From contig NZ_CM003768.1 in NCBI RefSeq assembly GCF_001547525.1, positions 2,852,001 to 2,916,000 on the forward strand: a stretch of DNA of 64,000 nt, read 5' to 3'. Numbering within the stretch: the first letter of the stretch is position 1; each line of letters begins with the position of its first letter. Below the pieces are notes generated by a model. It saw only the letters and a program-made list of their open reading frames with translations, was not told where the DNA came from and searched no databases. This DNA is from Burkholderia anthina (GTDB lineage Bacteria; Pseudomonadota; Gammaproteobacteria; Burkholderiales; Burkholderiaceae). Made by a program: the position numbers and the translations under genes. Below are positions 36,057-46,685 of this stretch, piece by piece.

Positions 36057-37485
36057 TGCAGCGGCCGGCGAGGCCAGCGAGGCCGGCTGTGCGGTGCTCG
36101 AGCAGGGTGTCGTGCTGATCGCCGATGCGGCCGCGCGCCGGCAGGGCGTACGTGCGGGCATGAAGCGCGGCGGCGTGCTCACGCTCGCACCCGCGACGCA
36201 GCTCGTCGAACGCGATCCCGCCCGCGAAGCCGATGCGCTGCGCGCGGTCGCGCTCGCGTTGCTGCGCTTCTCGCCGTGCGTCGCGCTCGACGACGAAGCC
36301 ACGCTGATCGTCGACGTCGGCCCGAGCCTGCGCCTGTTCGGCGGCCTGCCGTCGCTGTGCCGCCAGGTGCGGGCGACGCTCGCGGCGCTCGGCTATGCGG
36401 TGCGCCTGTCCGCCGCGCCGACCGGACGCGGCGCGTGGCTGCTCGCGCGCACGTCGGCGCGCGCCCGCATCCGGCGGCGTGTCGCGCGTCAGGCCTCGCT
36501 CGTCCGCACGCTCGACCGGCTGCCCTGTGTGCTGCTGCCCGATGCGCGCCCATATGCGGGCTGGTTCGACGGTCTCGGCTGCCGCACGCTCGCCGATCTG
36601 CGCCGCCTGCCGCGCGCGGGGCTGCAGCGGCGCTGCGGTCCCGCGCTGCTGGCCGTGCTCGATCGTGCATACGGTGAAGCGGTCGAGCCGCTTGCGTGGA
36701 TGGCGGTGCCGCCGGTATTCGACGTGCGGCTCGAATTGGCGGAGCGCGTCGAATACGCGGAAGCCGTGCTGTTCGCCGCGCGGCGGCTCGTCGTGCAGCT
36801 ATGCGGCTGGCTGGCCGCGCGGCAACTGTCGCTGGCCGCGATGACGTTCGATCTCGAGCACGAGCGCGGCCGTCAGGCCGTGCCGCCGACGCCGCTCGCG
36901 CTCGCGTTCGCCGCACCCGTGCGCGACGAGGGGCATTTCATGCGGCTGCTCGGCGAGCGGCTCGCGCGCGTCGAGCTGCCGGCCGCGGTGATCGCGGTGC
37001 GGCTGAAGGCCACGCGCGTCGAATCGGTCGCGCCGCCGGCCGACGATCTTTTTCCGGAGCCGGGCGGTACGCGGGAAACCCGCGAGCGGTTGCTCGAACT
37101 GCTGGTGGCGCGGCTCGGCGCGGACAACGTGCTGCGCGCGGCACCCGTCGCCGATTACCGGCCCGAGGCCGCGAACCGCTGGCTGCCGCTCGATGCGCAA
37201 GCGGGCAAGCCGGCCGCCGGTCCGCCCGCTGCGCCGCCGCGTCCCGCGTGGTTGCTGGCCGAACCGTTGCCGCTGCTGATGCGCGGCGAGCGGCCGGTAT
37301 TCCATACGCCGCTCCGGATGATGTCGTCGGCCGAGCGAATCGAAGCCGGGTGGTTCGACGGGCAGTTGGTCGCACGCGATTACCACGTCGCGCAGGACGA
37401 AGAGGGCGCGTGCTACTGGGTATTCAAGGAGCGGACGAGCAGTCAGGCGGCCCCGCGCTGGTTTCTGCACGGTTTGTTCGGGTGA
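35989..37485 (+). CDS. imuB: Y-family polymerase-like protein ImuB
   Basis: ImuB resembles Y-family DNA polymerases but serves as the adaptor that tethers ImuA and DnaE2 to the beta clamp. The 498-residue sequence begins MRVLLGIHLPRLPLDVC, where active Y-family enzymes carry the first catalytic aspartates, and reads DDEATLIVDVGPSLRLFGG where they carry the second acidic motif; both lack the metal-binding residues, as known for ImuB. The little-finger and C-terminal region follows, with RPVFHTPLRMMSSAERIEAG and WFDGQLVARDYHVAQDE. dnaE2 starts six bases after its stop. Confidence 0.92.
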   Translation: MRVLLGIHLPRLPLDVCVPPPSDAAAGEASEAGCAVLEQGVVLIADAAARRQGVRAGMKRGGVLTLAPATQLVERDPAREADALRAVALALLRFSPCVALDDEATLIVDVGPSLRLFGGLPSLCRQVRATLAALGYAVRLSAAPTGRGAWLLARTSARARIRRRVARQASLVRTLDRLPCVLLPDARPYAGWFDGLGCRTLADLRRLPRAGLQRRCGPALLAVLDRAYGEAVEPLAWMAVPPVFDVRLELAERVEYAEAVLFAARRLVVQLCGWLAARQLSLAAMTFDLEHERGRQAVPPTPLALAFAAPVRDEGHFMRLLGERLARVELPAAVIAVRLKATRVESVAPPADDLFPEPGGTRETRERLLELLVARLGADNVLRAAPVADYRPEAANRWLPLDAQAGKPAAGPPAAPPRPAWLLAEPLPLLMRGERPVFHTPLRMMSSAERIEAGWFDGQLVARDYHVAQDEEGACYWVFKERTSSQAAPRWFLHGLFG

Positions 37486-37491
37486 GCGGAG

Positions 37492-40400
37492 ATGGTTGCG
37501 GAATTCAGTTTGCTGCCCGATTACGCGGAGTTGTTCTGCCGCTCGAATTTTTCGTTCCTGCATGGCGCGTCGCATGCGGAAGAACTGGTCGAGCGCGCGG
37601 CGGAACTCGGCTATCGCGGGATCGCGATCACCGACGAATGTTCGCTCGCCGGCGCGCCGCGCATGCATGTCGCCGCGACGGCGAAAGGGCTGCCGCTCGT
37701 CGTCGGTTCGTATTTCGACGTCACGCCGGACGAAGTCGCGCCCGGCCACGATCCGGGCCCCGGTGCGTTCGGGCTCGTGCTGCTCGCGCAGAACCGCGAC
37801 GGGTACGGCAATCTCTCCGAGCTGATTTCATGGCGGCAGATGGCGGCGCCGAAGGGCACTTACACGCTGACGTCGCGGATGCTGTCGGCGCCGCCGGCGG
37901 AGTTTGCCCACTTGCGCGGGATGCCCGACTGCTTCGCGATCCTCGTGCCGACGTATCCAGTGCGGGCGGACGTGCTCGATGCGCAGGTCGCCTGGTTTCG
38001 CGCGACGTTCGGCGAGCGCGCGCGGCTCGGGCTCGTGCAGTTGCAGCGTGCGCTCGACGGCGCGCAGCGCGACGAGATTCGTGCGGCCGGCAAACGGCGC
38101 GGCGTGCGGATCGTCGCGCTCGGCGACGTGACGATGCACCGGCGTTCGTGCAAGGCGTTGCAGGACGTGATGACGGCGATTCGCCTCGGCATGCCGGTGG
38201 CCGAGTGCGGGTATGCGCTCGCGCCGAATGCGGAGCAGCATCTTCGTGCGCGTGGACGGATAGCGAAGCTGTTTTCGCCGCAAGAGATTGGCGAAACCTG
38301 CGCGATTCTCGACGCGTGCGATTTCGATCTCGGCAAGCTGCGCTACGAATATCCCGACGAGATCGTGCCGAAGGGGCTCACGCCGACGCGCTATCTGGAA
38401 CAGGAAACCCGGGCGGGCGCGGCCGTGCGTTATCCGAACGGCATCCCGGAAAAGGTAGAGAAGCTGATCCGCCATGAACTCGACCTGATTGCGAAGCTGA
38501 GCTACGAACCGTTCTTCCTGACCGTCTACGACATCGTCAAATACGCACGCAGCCAGAACATCCTGTGTCAGGGCCGCGGCTCGGCCGCGAATTCGGTCGT
38601 CTGCTATTGCCTCGGCATCACCGAGGTCGATCCCGATCAGAGCACGATGCTGTTCGAGCGCTTCATCAGCGAGAAACGGGGCGAGCCGCCCGACATCGAC
38701 GTCGACTTCGAGCATCAGCGTCGGGAAGAGGTGATCCAGCACATCTACGAAAAATACGGGCACGACCGCGCCGCGCTCGCGGCCGCCGTCTCGACGTATC
38801 GTCCGCGTGGCGTGCTGCGCGAAACCGGCAAGGCGCTCGGCGTCGATCCGATGCTGGTCGATCGGGTCGCGAAGGGGCATCGCTGGTTCGACGGCAGCCG
38901 CGATCTGCTGCAGCAATTCGCGTCGACCGGGCTCGATCCGGCGACGCCCATGATCAAGGCATGGGCCGAACTGGCGGGGCGCTTGCTCAACTTCCCGCGT
39001 CACCTGTCGCAGCATTCGGGCGGCTTCGTGATCAGTCGCGGCAAGCTCACGCGGCTCGTGCCGGTCGAGAACGCGGCGATGGACGGGCGGCGCGTGATCC
39101 AGTGGGACAAGGACGATCTCGAGGCGCTCGGGCTGATGAAGGTCGACGTGCTCGCGCTCGGCATGCTGTCGGCGCTGCATCGCGCGTTCGACCTGCGCAC
39201 CGCGTGGCGCGGGCCGCCGGAACCGGACGGCGAACCGTTCACGCTGAAACACATTCCGCAGGATGACAAGGAAACCTACGACATGATCTGCCGTGCCGAT
39301 ACGGTCGGCGTGTTCCAGATCGAATCGCGCGCGCAGATGTCGATGCTGCCGCGGCTGAAGCCGCGCAACTACTACGATCTCGTCGTCCAGGTATCGATCG
39401 TGCGGCCTGGCCCGATCCAGGGCGGCGCGGTGCATCCGTACCTGAAGCGGCGCAGGATCGTGGCCGGCGAAGAGGAGGGCGAGGTCACGTATCCGAGCGA
39501 CGCGCTCAAGGAAGTGCTCGTTCGCACGCTGGGTGTGCCGATCTTCCAGGAGCAGGTCATGCAGATCGCGATCGTCGCCGCGGGTTTTACGCCTGGCGAA
39601 GCGGATGACTTGCGTCGCGCGATGGCCGCATGGAAGCGCAAGGGCAATCTCGAGAAATATCAGGACAAGATCATCAGCGGGATGCTCGAACGCAACTACA
39701 CGCGCGAATTCGCCGAACAGATCTTCGAGCAGATCAAGGGCTTCGGCGAATACGGTTTCCCCGAAAGCCACGCGGCCAGCTTCGCGAAGCTCGCGTACGC
39801 GAGCAGCTGGCTCAAATGCCACGAGCCCGCGATCTTTCTCGCCGCGCTGCTGAACAGCCAGCCGATGGGCTTCTATCCGCCGTCGCAACTCGTGCAGGAT
39901 GCGAAGCGCCATCGCGTGAAGGTGCTGCCGATCGACGTCACGCAAAGCGGCTGGGAGGCGTCGCTCGAGGCGCTGCCCGATCAGCCGCCTCCACATGGCC
40001 AACCGGCCGTGCGGCTCGGCCTGTCGCTCGTGCGCGGCCTTGGCGAAGCCGCCGCGCGGCGCATCGAAGCCGCCCGCGTCGCCGGCCCGTTCGACACCGT
40101 CGACAGTCTCGCCCGCCGCGCGCAGCTCGAACGCCGCGATCTCGAAGCGCTCGCCGCCGCGAACGCGCTCGCGACGCTCGCCGGCCATCGCCGCGATGCG
40201 TTGTGGCAGGCCGTCGCCGCGGCGCCGGAGCGCGACCTGCTCGCCGCCGCGCCGATCGACGAGGCGGAGCAGCCCGCGCTCGGCGCGCCGTCGGAAGCCG
40301 ACGACATCCTCGCCGACTATCACACCACCGGCCTCACGCTGAACCGCCACCCGGTCGCGCTGCTACGGCCGGCGCTGCGCGCGCAGCGCCTGTCGTCCGC

Positions 40401-40710
40401 GGCCGAGTTGCGCGATCGTCCCGACGGCCGGCTCGCGCGCGCGTGCGGGCTCGTGATCGCACGGCAGATGCCGGGCACCGCGAAAGGGGTGATGTTCATG
40501 ACGCTCGAGGACGAAACGGGCTGCGTGAACGTGATCGTCCGGCCCGAGCTGCTCGCGCGGCAGCGTCGCGAAACGCTCGATTCGCGGCTGCTCGCGGCGT
40601 CCGGCGTGTGGCAGGTCGTCAGCGACGTGAGGCACCTCGTCGCGCAGCATTTCGAGGATCTGACGCCGTTGCTTGGCGACTTGCGCACGTCGAGCCGCGA
40701 ATTCCACTGA
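37492..40710 (+). CDS. dnaE2: Error-prone DNA polymerase DnaE2 (ImuC)
   Basis: DnaE2 is the catalytic polymerase of the ImuABC translesion system, responsible for SOS mutagenesis in bacteria lacking umuDC. The 1072-residue C-family polymerase begins with a PHP domain (YAELFCRSNFSFLHGASHAE). The palm carries the catalytic aspartates in GEPPDIDVDFEHQRREEVIQ and further on the DKDDLEALGLMKVDVLALG block. A helix-hairpin-helix and OB-fold (GVMFMTLEDETGCVNVIVRP) come near the C-terminus. The length matches DnaE2 rather than the replicative DnaE1 (about 1160). It is the last gene of the LexA-controlled cassette; no lexA2 copy is present here. Confidence 0.95.
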   Translation: MVAEFSLLPDYAELFCRSNFSFLHGASHAEELVERAAELGYRGIAITDECSLAGAPRMHVAATAKGLPLVVGSYFDVTPDEVAPGHDPGPGAFGLVLLAQNRDGYGNLSELISWRQMAAPKGTYTLTSRMLSAPPAEFAHLRGMPDCFAILVPTYPVRADVLDAQVAWFRATFGERARLGLVQLQRALDGAQRDEIRAAGKRRGVRIVALGDVTMHRRSCKALQDVMTAIRLGMPVAECGYALAPNAEQHLRARGRIAKLFSPQEIGETCAILDACDFDLGKLRYEYPDEIVPKGLTPTRYLEQETRAGAAVRYPNGIPEKVEKLIRHELDLIAKLSYEPFFLTVYDIVKYARSQNILCQGRGSAANSVVCYCLGITEVDPDQSTMLFERFISEKRGEPPDIDVDFEHQRREEVIQHIYEKYGHDRAALAAAVSTYRPRGVLRETGKALGVDPMLVDRVAKGHRWFDGSRDLLQQFASTGLDPATPMIKAWAELAGRLLNFPRHLSQHSGGFVISRGKLTRLVPVENAAMDGRRVIQWDKDDLEALGLMKVDVLALGMLSALHRAFDLRTAWRGPPEPDGEPFTLKHIPQDDKETYDMICRADTVGVFQIESRAQMSMLPRLKPRNYYDLVVQVSIVRPGPIQGGAVHPYLKRRRIVAGEEEGEVTYPSDALKEVLVRTLGVPIFQEQVMQIAIVAAGFTPGEADDLRRAMAAWKRKGNLEKYQDKIISGMLERNYTREFAEQIFEQIKGFGEYGFPESHAASFAKLAYASSWLKCHEPAIFLAALLNSQPMGFYPPSQLVQDAKRHRVKVLPIDVTQSGWEASLEALPDQPPPHGQPAVRLGLSLVRGLGEAAARRIEAARVAGPFDTVDSLARRAQLERRDLEALAAANALATLAGHRRDALWQAVAAAPERDLLAAAPIDEAEQPALGAPSEADDILADYHTTGLTLNRHPVALLRPALRAQRLSSAAELRDRPDGRLARACGLVIARQMPGTAKGVMFMTLEDETGCVNVIVRPELLARQRRETLDSRLLAASGVWQVVSDVRHLVAQHFEDLTPLLGDLRTSSREFH

Positions 40711-40745
40711 CGCCTGCATCGCGCAGGCCTGCTCGGCAGGTGCAT

Positions 40746-40775
40746 ACCAGTTGGCCTAACTGGTTCTATTCCGGT
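40746..40775. promoter_or_regulatory. Upstream operator-like element of the nag regulator gene
   Basis: ACCAGTT (40746-40752) and AACTGGT (40758-40764) form a perfect seven-base inverted repeat. The right arm also opens a TGGT-N7-CGGT direct repeat of 11-bp period (40761-40775). Both features resemble the main operator at 40933-40967, so this may be a secondary binding site for the GntR regulator. It lies just 36 bases past the dnaE2 stop; the rest of the 310-base gap to 41021 has no gene. Confidence 0.5.
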
Positions 40776-40932
40776 CTCATATTCACGCCCGAAATCTGGC
40801 CGAACCGTGCACTGGAACTGTCCCCTTGCATACCACTTCGGGTAAATCCCTATCCCGCATTGCGTTGTAAACAAAGGCTTTCCCGCTACTAAAACGCTTG
40901 CCGTGCAAGGCTTTCGGCGGTTTCTGCGGCGC

Positions 40933-40973
40933 TAATACCAGTTCGTTGACTGGTATTATGGTGGTTATATAAT
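40933..40973 (+). promoter_or_regulatory. Promoter and operator of the nag regulator gene
   Basis: A perfect ten-base inverted repeat (TAATACCAGT 40933-40942, ACTGGTATTA 40949-40958) overlaps a -35 TTGACT (40946-40951); a -10 TATAAT follows at 40968-40973 after 16 bases. The spacer continues a direct repeat TGGTAT-N5-TGGT (40951-40965, 11-bp period). The same TGGTAT-N5-TGGT element overlaps the promoter of the hexosaminidase gene at 51.5 kb. The most likely ligand is the GntR protein encoded next, which would repress its own operon until an amino-sugar phosphate binds. Transcription would begin near 40980. Confidence 0.75.
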
Positions 40974-41020
40974 GCATTCACTTTCGACGGTCCGAGATCG
41001 TTGTCCGCACGCGGAGGCAC

Positions 41021-41755
41021 ATGGAAACCGGCTGGGCCGAACTGGCGCCCGATCCCCTCGACGACACGCCGCTCTATCTGCAGCTCGCCCGCAATCTGGC
41101 GAGCGCGATCCACGCCGGCGCGTGGCGGGCCGGCGAGGCGCTGCCGTCGGAGCGGCTGCTGTCGGTGTCGGTCGGCGTATCGCGGATCACCGCGCGTCGT
41201 GCGCTCGCGCTGCTGGTCGAGCAAGGCCTGATCAAGCGGGCGCGCGGCGCGGGCAGCTTCATCACGCCGCGCGTCGCCGATCCGCTGTCGCGTCTCGTCG
41301 GCTTCACCGCGAAGATGCGCCAGCGCGGCTTCGTGCCCGATTCGGTGTGGCTGTCGCGCACGCTGCGCGCCGCGAGCCGCGACGAGCTCACGCATCTCGG
41401 CCTCGCGCCCGGCGCGACGGTCGCGCGGCTCGAACGGCTGCGCCGCGCGGACGGCATCGTGATGGCGGTCGAGCATTCGACGCTGCCGGCCGCGGTGGTG
41501 CCCGATCCGCAGGTGCTCGGCGCGTCGCTGTACGAATACCTCGAGGCGCGCGGCATGACCGTCGTGCGCGCGCTGCAGCACTTTCGCGCGGCGAACGCGA
41601 CGCACGCGATCGCGAAATGGATGGCGGTGAAGCCGGGCTCGGCGCTCCTCGTGATCACGCGCATCGGCTACGGCGTCGACCAGCGCGCGATCGAAGTGAC
41701 CGAAACGTATTGCCGCGACGACTACTACGACTTCGTCGCCGAACTGAAACGCTGA
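41021..41755 (+). CDS. nagR: GntR/HutC family regulator of N-acetylglucosamine use
   Basis: The 244-residue protein has an N-terminal winged helix (DTPLYLQLARNLASAIHAG, then GEALPSERLLSVSVGVSRIT and ARRALALLVEQGLIKRARGA) and a C-terminal UTRA ligand domain with LFVMAVEHSTLP-like block IVMAVEHSTLPAAVVPDPQV and AIAKWMAVKPGSALLVITRI. HutC-type regulators of this kind (YvoA/NagR, DasR) sense glucosamine-6-phosphate or N-acetylglucosamine-6-phosphate. It heads the nag operon and is preceded by a promoter embedded in palindromic and direct-repeat operators, so autoregulation is likely. The symbol is assigned from context. Confidence 0.88.
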   Translation: METGWAELAPDPLDDTPLYLQLARNLASAIHAGAWRAGEALPSERLLSVSVGVSRITARRALALLVEQGLIKRARGAGSFITPRVADPLSRLVGFTAKMRQRGFVPDSVWLSRTLRAASRDELTHLGLAPGATVARLERLRRADGIVMAVEHSTLPAAVVPDPQVLGASLYEYLEARGMTVVRALQHFRAANATHAIAKWMAVKPGSALLVITRIGYGVDQRAIEVTETYCRDDYYDFVAELKR

Positions 41756-41878
41756 CGCGCGAGACTGCCCGCGCACCCCGCGCGATCGCGATGGAACGCA
41801 ATCGCGCGCAATGAATCGCAACGAATTGGCAAATCGCGACGCGGATGCCCGCGTCACCAGATCATCAAGAGACACGTC

Positions 41879-42982
41879 ATGCTGACTGGCAACATCCTCA
41901 CCCCCGACGGCTGGATTCACGGCTCGCTCGATAGCGAGAACGGCCGCATCACCACGCTCGACGGCACGCCCGTCGATCCCGCGAAGAACGACGCGCCGTA
42001 CATCCTGCCCGGCTTCATCGACCTGCACGTGCATGGCGGCGGCGGCGCCGACGTGATGGAAGGCGGCGACGCGATCGAAACGATCGCTCGCACGCATGCG
42101 CAATTCGGCACGACGAGCCTGCTCGCGACGACGATGACCGCGCCGCGCGACGAACTGATGGAGGTCGTCGCGAATCTCGGCACCGTCGCGCGCACCCGCA
42201 CGCCGGGCGGCGCACGGGTGCTCGGCGTGCATCTCGAAGGGCCGTACATCAACCCCGGCAAGCTCGGCGCGCAGCCCGACGCGGCCGTGTCGGCCGTGCT
42301 CGACGAAGTGCTGAAGTACCTGTCGATCGCGCCGATCCGCGTCGTCACGCTCGCGCCGGAAATCGCGGGCCACATCGAGATCATCGGCGAGATGGCCGCG
42401 CGCGGCGTGCGCGTGCAGCTCGGCCATTCGCTCGCGACCTACGACGACGCGGTCGCCGCGCTCAAGCACGGCGCGTGCGGTTTCACGCACCTGTTCAACG
42501 CGATGTCGCCGCTGCATCACCGCAACCCGGGCCTCGTCGGTGCGGCGCTCGCGCATGCCGAATACGCGGAAATCATTCCCGATCTGCTGCACGTCCATCC
42601 GGGCGCGATTCGCGCCGCGCTGCGCGCGATCCCGCGCCTGTACGTCGTGACCGACAGCACGTCCGCCACCGGCATGCCCGACGGCGAATACCGGCTCGGC
42701 AGCCAGCACGTGACGAAATGCCTCGGCGGCGTGCGGCTCGCCGACGGCACGCTCGCCGGCAGCACGCTGACGATGGACCAGGCGCTGCGCAACCTCGTGT
42801 CGCTCGGCCTGCCGATCGCCGACGTGTCGAACCGGATGTCGCGCTACGCGGCCGACTACCTCGGCATCGCCGATCGCGGCCGCCTCGAGCTCGGCGCATG
42901 GGCCGACCTCGCGGTGTTCGATCGCGACCTGAACCTCACCGCGACCTACGTCGAAGGAGAATCGATTGTCGAATATGCTTAA
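41879..42982 (+). CDS. nagA: N-acetylglucosamine-6-phosphate deacetylase
   Basis: NagA removes acetate from N-acetylglucosamine-6-phosphate, giving glucosamine-6-phosphate. The 367-residue amidohydrolase has the metal-site signature ILPGFIDLHVHGGGGADVME, then GVHLEGPYINPGKLGAQ, LGHSLATYDDAVAALKHG and FTHLFNAMSPLHHRNPG. The catalytic aspartate is in YVVTDSTSATGMPDGEY. It overlaps the next gene by 17 bases, so translation is probably coupled. A 123-base gap separates it from nagR. Confidence 0.96.
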   Translation: MLTGNILTPDGWIHGSLDSENGRITTLDGTPVDPAKNDAPYILPGFIDLHVHGGGGADVMEGGDAIETIARTHAQFGTTSLLATTMTAPRDELMEVVANLGTVARTRTPGGARVLGVHLEGPYINPGKLGAQPDAAVSAVLDEVLKYLSIAPIRVVTLAPEIAGHIEIIGEMAARGVRVQLGHSLATYDDAVAALKHGACGFTHLFNAMSPLHHRNPGLVGAALAHAEYAEIIPDLLHVHPGAIRAALRAIPRLYVVTDSTSATGMPDGEYRLGSQHVTKCLGGVRLADGTLAGSTLTMDQALRNLVSLGLPIADVSNRMSRYAADYLGIADRGRLELGAWADLAVFDRDLNLTATYVEGESIVEYA

Positions 42983-44000
42983 GGAAGCGCGCGAGTCCGC
43001 CCAGGTCGTCGCCGCGCAACTCGCCGACACCGCGCGCGTCGAAGCGCTCGCCGGCCAATTGCTCGATCACCCGCCGGCCGTCGCGCTGACGGTCGCGCGC
43101 GGCAGCTCGGATCATGCCGCCAGCTATTTCGCGAGCCTGACGATGAGCCGCCTCGGCGTGCCGGTCGCATCGCTGCCGATGTCGGTCGCGACGCTGCAGC
43201 AGGCGCCGCTGAAGGTGCAGGATCAGCTCGCGATCGCATTCTCCCAGTCGGGCAAGAGCCCCGATCTCGTCAACACGATGGCCGCGCTGCGCGAAGCCGG
43301 CGCGCGCACGGTCGCCGCCGTGAACGTGCTGCCGTCGCCGCTCGCCGACGCGTGCGAGCACCAGTTGCCGCTGCTGGCCGGCCCCGAATTGTCGGTCGCG
43401 GCGACCAAGAGCTATATCGCGATGCTGTCGCTGTCCGCGCAGATCGTCGCGTACTGGCAGCGCGACGCCGCGCTCGTCACCGCATTGCGCGGCCTGCCCG
43501 ACGTGCTCGCGCAGGCCGGCCGGCTCGACTGGTCGGCGGCCGTCGCCGCGCTCGCGGGCGTCGAGCGGATGATCGTGATCGGCCGCGGGCTCGGCCTCGC
43601 CATTGCGCAGGAAGCCGCGCTGAAGCTGAAGGAAACGTCCGGCATCCAGGCCGAGGCATTCTCGAGCGCCGAAGTCCGTCACGGCCCGATGGAGCTGATC
43701 GACCGCGACTATCCGCTGCTCGTGTTCGCGCCGCCCGGGCCGGAACAGGCCGGGCTGCTGCAGCTCGCCGCCGACATGCGCGCACGCGGCGCCGCCGTGC
43801 TGCTCGCGGCGCCCGCCGGCACGCCCGGCACGCCCGACGCCAAGGGCACCGTGCTGCCGCTCGCGCAGTCCGCCCATCCGGCGCTCGACCCGATCGCCGC
43901 CATTCTTTCGTTCTACGTGATGGCGGCGGATCTCGCCGTCGCGCGCGGCCGCAATCCCGATACGCCGCGCCACCTGAACAAAGTCACCGAAACGCACTGA
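42966..44000 (+). CDS. nagB: SIS-domain glucosamine-6-phosphate deaminase (NagB-II type)
   Basis: The 344-residue protein contains two SIS domains related to the isomerase half of GlmS, and replaces the unrelated classical NagB in many proteobacteria. It should convert glucosamine-6-phosphate to fructose-6-phosphate and ammonia. SIS signatures are VALTVARGSSDHAASYFASL, AIAFSQSGKSPDLVNTMAAL and VIGRGLGLAIAQEAALKLKE, plus QAEAFSSAEVRHGPMELID. The TTG start at 42966 has GAAGGAGA six bases upstream and overlaps nagA; ATG 42975 is the alternative. No glutamine amidotransferase domain is present, which rules out GlmS itself. Confidence 0.88.
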   Translation: MSNMLKEARESAQVVAAQLADTARVEALAGQLLDHPPAVALTVARGSSDHAASYFASLTMSRLGVPVASLPMSVATLQQAPLKVQDQLAIAFSQSGKSPDLVNTMAALREAGARTVAAVNVLPSPLADACEHQLPLLAGPELSVAATKSYIAMLSLSAQIVAYWQRDAALVTALRGLPDVLAQAGRLDWSAAVAALAGVERMIVIGRGLGLAIAQEAALKLKETSGIQAEAFSSAEVRHGPMELIDRDYPLLVFAPPGPEQAGLLQLAADMRARGAAVLLAAPAGTPGTPDAKGTVLPLAQSAHPALDPIAAILSFYVMAADLAVARGRNPDTPRHLNKVTETH

Positions 44001-44015
44001 TAGCCGAGAAAGCCG

Positions 44016-46598
<2,583 letters not shown>

Positions 46599-46685
46599 GC
46601 GTCGACGGCGGGCTCGCGGCCCGTTTTACTACGAAAGCAATTAGGTCAACGACGCTTAACGACGAGACATGGATTGGAGGATCGA

